DNA of 7,156 nucleotides from an uncultured Collinsella sp. Its GTDB lineage: Bacteria; Actinomycetota; Coriobacteriia; Coriobacteriales; Coriobacteriaceae. The notes below the pieces were generated by a model. That model had not been told where the DNA came from. It saw only the letters and a list, made by a program, of their open reading frames with translations, and did no database searches. Location: assembly GCA_902464175.1 (NCBI GenBank), contig CABQHZ010000090.1, forward strand, positions 1 through 7,156. The letters are read 5' to 3'. The position numbers and the translations under genes were made by a program. This document shows, piece by piece, positions 6,215-7,156 of the stretch (the stretch's first letter is position 1; the number at the start of each line of letters is the position of its first letter).

Positions 6215-6257
6215 AGCAGGTCAGGAGCTAATTTTGCTTCTGACCTGTTCTGGTTTT
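6215..6257 (+). terminator. Terminator of tRNA-Arg
   Basis: AGCAGGTCAGGAGC (6215-6228) pairs with GCTTCTGACCTGTT (6236-6249): 14 bp with two G-U pairs and a 7-base loop TAATTTT. CTGG and then TTTT (6254-6257) follow. It sits 8 bases after the tRNA CCA end. Confidence 0.75.
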
Positions 6258-6339
6258 GGGGCTAAGAATCGCTTTCGTTTGTAAATCTGGTAAGTAAATA
6301 ATATGACTCCCCGAGTTTTCCACAGAAAACAGGAAATCA

Positions 6340-6497
6340 CCATTTTGGGGATAATAGTTTTCAACAGCTGTTAGTCGATTCCATTTTGGTGAAGTGCTCC
6401 CCCATTTTGGGTAAAAAATTTCACCATTTTGATGATTTGACGGATTTGAATCTTTGATAAAAGGCCTGTTCAGAAGCTTGTGTCATACCCATTTTGG
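6340..6497. repeat. Array of five CCATTTTGG-type repeats
   Basis: CCATTTTGG occurs exactly at 6340, 6381, 6402 and 6489, and as CCATTTTGA at 6424, all in the same orientation. Start-to-start distances are 41, 21, 22 and 65 bp, about 2, 1, 1 and 3 times 21-22 bp, so the copies lie on nearly the same face of the helix. The core is a near-dyad (CCA-TTT-TGG). Flanks extend it in some copies, for example TTCACCA on the left at 6420-6426 and TGGTGAA on the right at 6387-6393. Nearby, GTTTTC-CACA-GAAAAC (6315-6330) contains TTTTCCACA, one base from a DnaA box, and AACAGCTGTT (6363-6372) is a perfect palindrome. The stretch 6258-6535 has no gene I can support. Possible roles are an operator array or the remnant of an iteron-type origin. 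Confidence 0.75.
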
Positions 6498-6520
6498 GGA
6501 AACCAATTAATAGAGAAATA

Positions 6521-6554
6521 ACCTATAAAGAAATAGGGACGGCCATGCCGTCCC
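6521..6554 (-). terminator. Terminator for the leftward XRE gene
   Basis: GGGACGGC-CAT-GCCGTCCC (6536-6554) is a perfect 8-bp hairpin. Read on the minus strand it is followed by TATTTCTTTATAGG, a T-rich tail, whereas on the plus strand the tail is CTTCGC. It therefore fits as the end of the leftward regulator transcript, about 105 bases after its stop codon. Confidence 0.6.
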
Positions 6555-6658
6555 CTTCGCTCGCAGAGCTCGCTGCGCGGTCACGTGCCGTGACCTTGCC
6601 GCCGGCTGTGCCGTCGATTGATTCGCTCACTGCGTTCGCTGATTGATTGATTGATAGA
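6555..6658. repeat. GC-rich hairpin and tetranucleotide repeat patch
   Basis: This is the 3' untranslated stretch of the leftward regulator. It holds CGCAG-AGCTCG-CTGCG (6562-6577), the perfect hairpin GGTCACG-TGC-CGTGACC (6579-6595), two copies of TTCGCTCRC (6556-6564 and 6622-6630), and GATT repeats (GATTGATT at 6617-6624 and about 3.75 units at 6641-6655). It resembles dispersed REP-like intergenic sequence. No gene is seen. Confidence 0.5.
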
Positions 6659-6907
6659 CTAATCCGTTTTCTCAGTAACACCAGTCATGAGTGCAGCAAT
6701 TGACATGTTGAATCCATTGGCAATTTTGCAGAGGTTTGAAAGACTGACATTTCTTCGTCCGACTTCAATGCTCGCGTAGTAGGAACGATCCATCTCAATC
6801 AAATTGGCGAACTGCTCCTGGCTGTACCCGAGTCCAGCGCGAAGTTCTTTGCATCTCATGCCGAATGATTTCTGAAGCGTCTTCGTATCCATGACAAAAA
6901 GAGTCAT
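6659..6907 (-). CDS. Small XRE-family HTH regulator, controller-protein-like
   Basis: The 82-residue protein is almost entirely one helix-turn-helix domain of the XRE/Cro type. Helix 2 begins at SQEQFANLIEM (29-39), and the recognition helix is in DRSYYASIEVGRRN (40-53), followed by VSLSNLCKIANGF and a short tail. The DRSY...IE.GRRNVSL pattern and the size resemble solitary regulators and the C (controller) proteins of type II restriction-modification systems; no restriction or methylase gene is visible here. It is probably a cytoplasmic dimer repressing itself and perhaps the opposite gene. ATG 6905-6907 was chosen; ATG at 6890-6892 (Met6) is also possible. Neither has a Shine-Dalgarno site. 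The predicted start of transcription lies only about 0-5 bases before ATG 6907, so the mRNA may be leaderless. Base composition is more AT-rich than in the metabolic genes, suggesting acquisition. Confidence 0.85.
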   Translation of the reverse strand: MTLFVMDTKTLQKSFGMRCKELRAGLGYSQEQFANLIEMDRSYYASIEVGRRNVSLSNLCKIANGFNMSIAALMTGVTEKTD

Positions 6908-6948
6908 GGATTGTTGTATTTATGCCAACGGACTATATACAACAATCC
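6908..6948. promoter_or_regulatory. Palindromic operator with two opposing promoters
   Basis: A perfect 12-bp inverted repeat, GGATTGTTGTAT (6908-6919) and ATACAACAATCC (6937-6948), has a 17-bp centre. On the plus strand, TTGTTG (6911-6916), 17 bp, then TATATA (6934-6939) reads as -35/-10 toward the gene at 7030. On the minus strand, TTGTTG (6945-6940), 17 bp, then TAAATA (6922-6917) reads toward the XRE gene. Each arm thus holds one promoter's -35 and abuts or overlaps the other's -10. The two polymerases could not bind together, and a dimer on the arms would block both. The palindrome ends right next to the XRE start codon, as expected for autoregulation. Confidence 0.7.
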
Positions 6949-7029
6949 CTGTTAAGGCGCATAATTACCTTTATTGGAAAGAGTTCTGATGCCTAGTCGG
7001 ACATGGCATGGAAAAGGAATGGAATAGCA

Positions 7030-7156
7030 ATGACTCAGGGAAAGCATTTCGCTGCCGGTGGCGATCACTTCGCCACACTGCCAAGCAAAAAGATTCACGC
7101 CCCGAAGGGGATCGCGCGTCTGACCGTCACCGCGGCGACCATGGCCGCCATGACCG
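7030..7156 (+). CDS. N-terminus of probable exported protein, 3' end outside window
   Basis: An open frame from ATG 7030 runs off the window after 42 codons. The start MTQGKHFAAGGDHFATLPSK is followed by a basic stretch (KKIHAPKGIARL, about 20-31) and then a small-residue, hydrophobic stretch (TVTAATMAAMT). This looks like a signal peptide with a long n-region, so the product is likely secreted or anchored at the surface. AAGGA at 7014-7018 lies 11 bases upstream. An in-frame ATG at 7003 is an alternative but has no ribosome site. The family cannot be named from this fragment. It is divergent from the XRE gene and could be driven by the rightward promoter at 6911-6939, with about 85 bases of leader. 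Confidence 0.6.
   Translation, partial: MTQGKHFAAGGDHFATLPSKKIHAPKGIARLTVTAATMAAMT

Noticed and set aside
6317..6325. DnaA-box-like TTTTCCACA as proof of a replication origin
   Set aside because: A single imperfect copy with no rep or dnaA gene nearby is not enough. It is kept only as context for the repeat array.
6340..6497. CRISPR array
   Set aside because: The repeated unit is only about 9 bases with uneven spacing and no long conserved repeat.
7003..7029. Earlier ATG as start of the exported protein
   Set aside because: It is in frame, but no ribosome binding site precedes it, while AAGGA precedes ATG 7030.

Overview
This 7.2-kb window looks like chromosomal DNA of a high-GC, Gram-positive-type anaerobe. 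The best guess is a gut Coriobacteriia member such as Collinsella. That is an inference from the GC-rich codon choice, a fused mannose-family PTS EIIAB, a DUF956/ManO partner, and an NAD(P)/FAD iron-sulfur oxidoreductase next to a hydrogenase-maturation gene. It is not proven from a marker gene.

Left part (1-2400): the C-terminal part of a GltD-like flavin/iron-sulfur oxidoreductase enters from outside the window. A 201-bp spacer that can fold into nested stems follows, then hypA with a TTG start, which delivers nickel to NiFe hydrogenase. A 20-bp hairpin with a T-tract ends this block.

Middle (2400-6075): an AT-rich regulatory region with a TATAAT box precedes a complete mannose-family PTS operon: EIIAB, EIIC and EIID, with gaps of 16-18 bp and strong Shine-Dalgarno sites. 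The codon bias toward C/G-ending codons suggests high expression. EI/HPr phosphate would pass to His9 (EIIA), then His175 (EIIB), then to sugar moving through the EIIC/EIID membrane complex. A strong intrinsic terminator lies between EIID and manO (DUF956), so manO probably depends on read-through. A second long imperfect hairpin follows manO.

Right part (6076-7156): a tRNA-Arg(CCT) gene with its own extended -10 promoter and terminator is followed by about 400 bp of AT-rich, gene-free DNA. This holds five copies of CCATTTTGG or a near match, spaced at about 21-bp multiples, and a GC-rich patch of short hairpins. Next comes a small leftward XRE-type regulator resembling controller proteins of restriction-modification systems. 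Its upstream region is a perfect 12-bp inverted repeat in which two opposing promoters can be read on the same 41 bp. The window ends in the first 42 codons of a probable exported protein.

Most of the window is ordinary metabolism. The parts least explained by known genes are the CCATTTTGG array and the palindromic double promoter. I see no complete undescribed system here.
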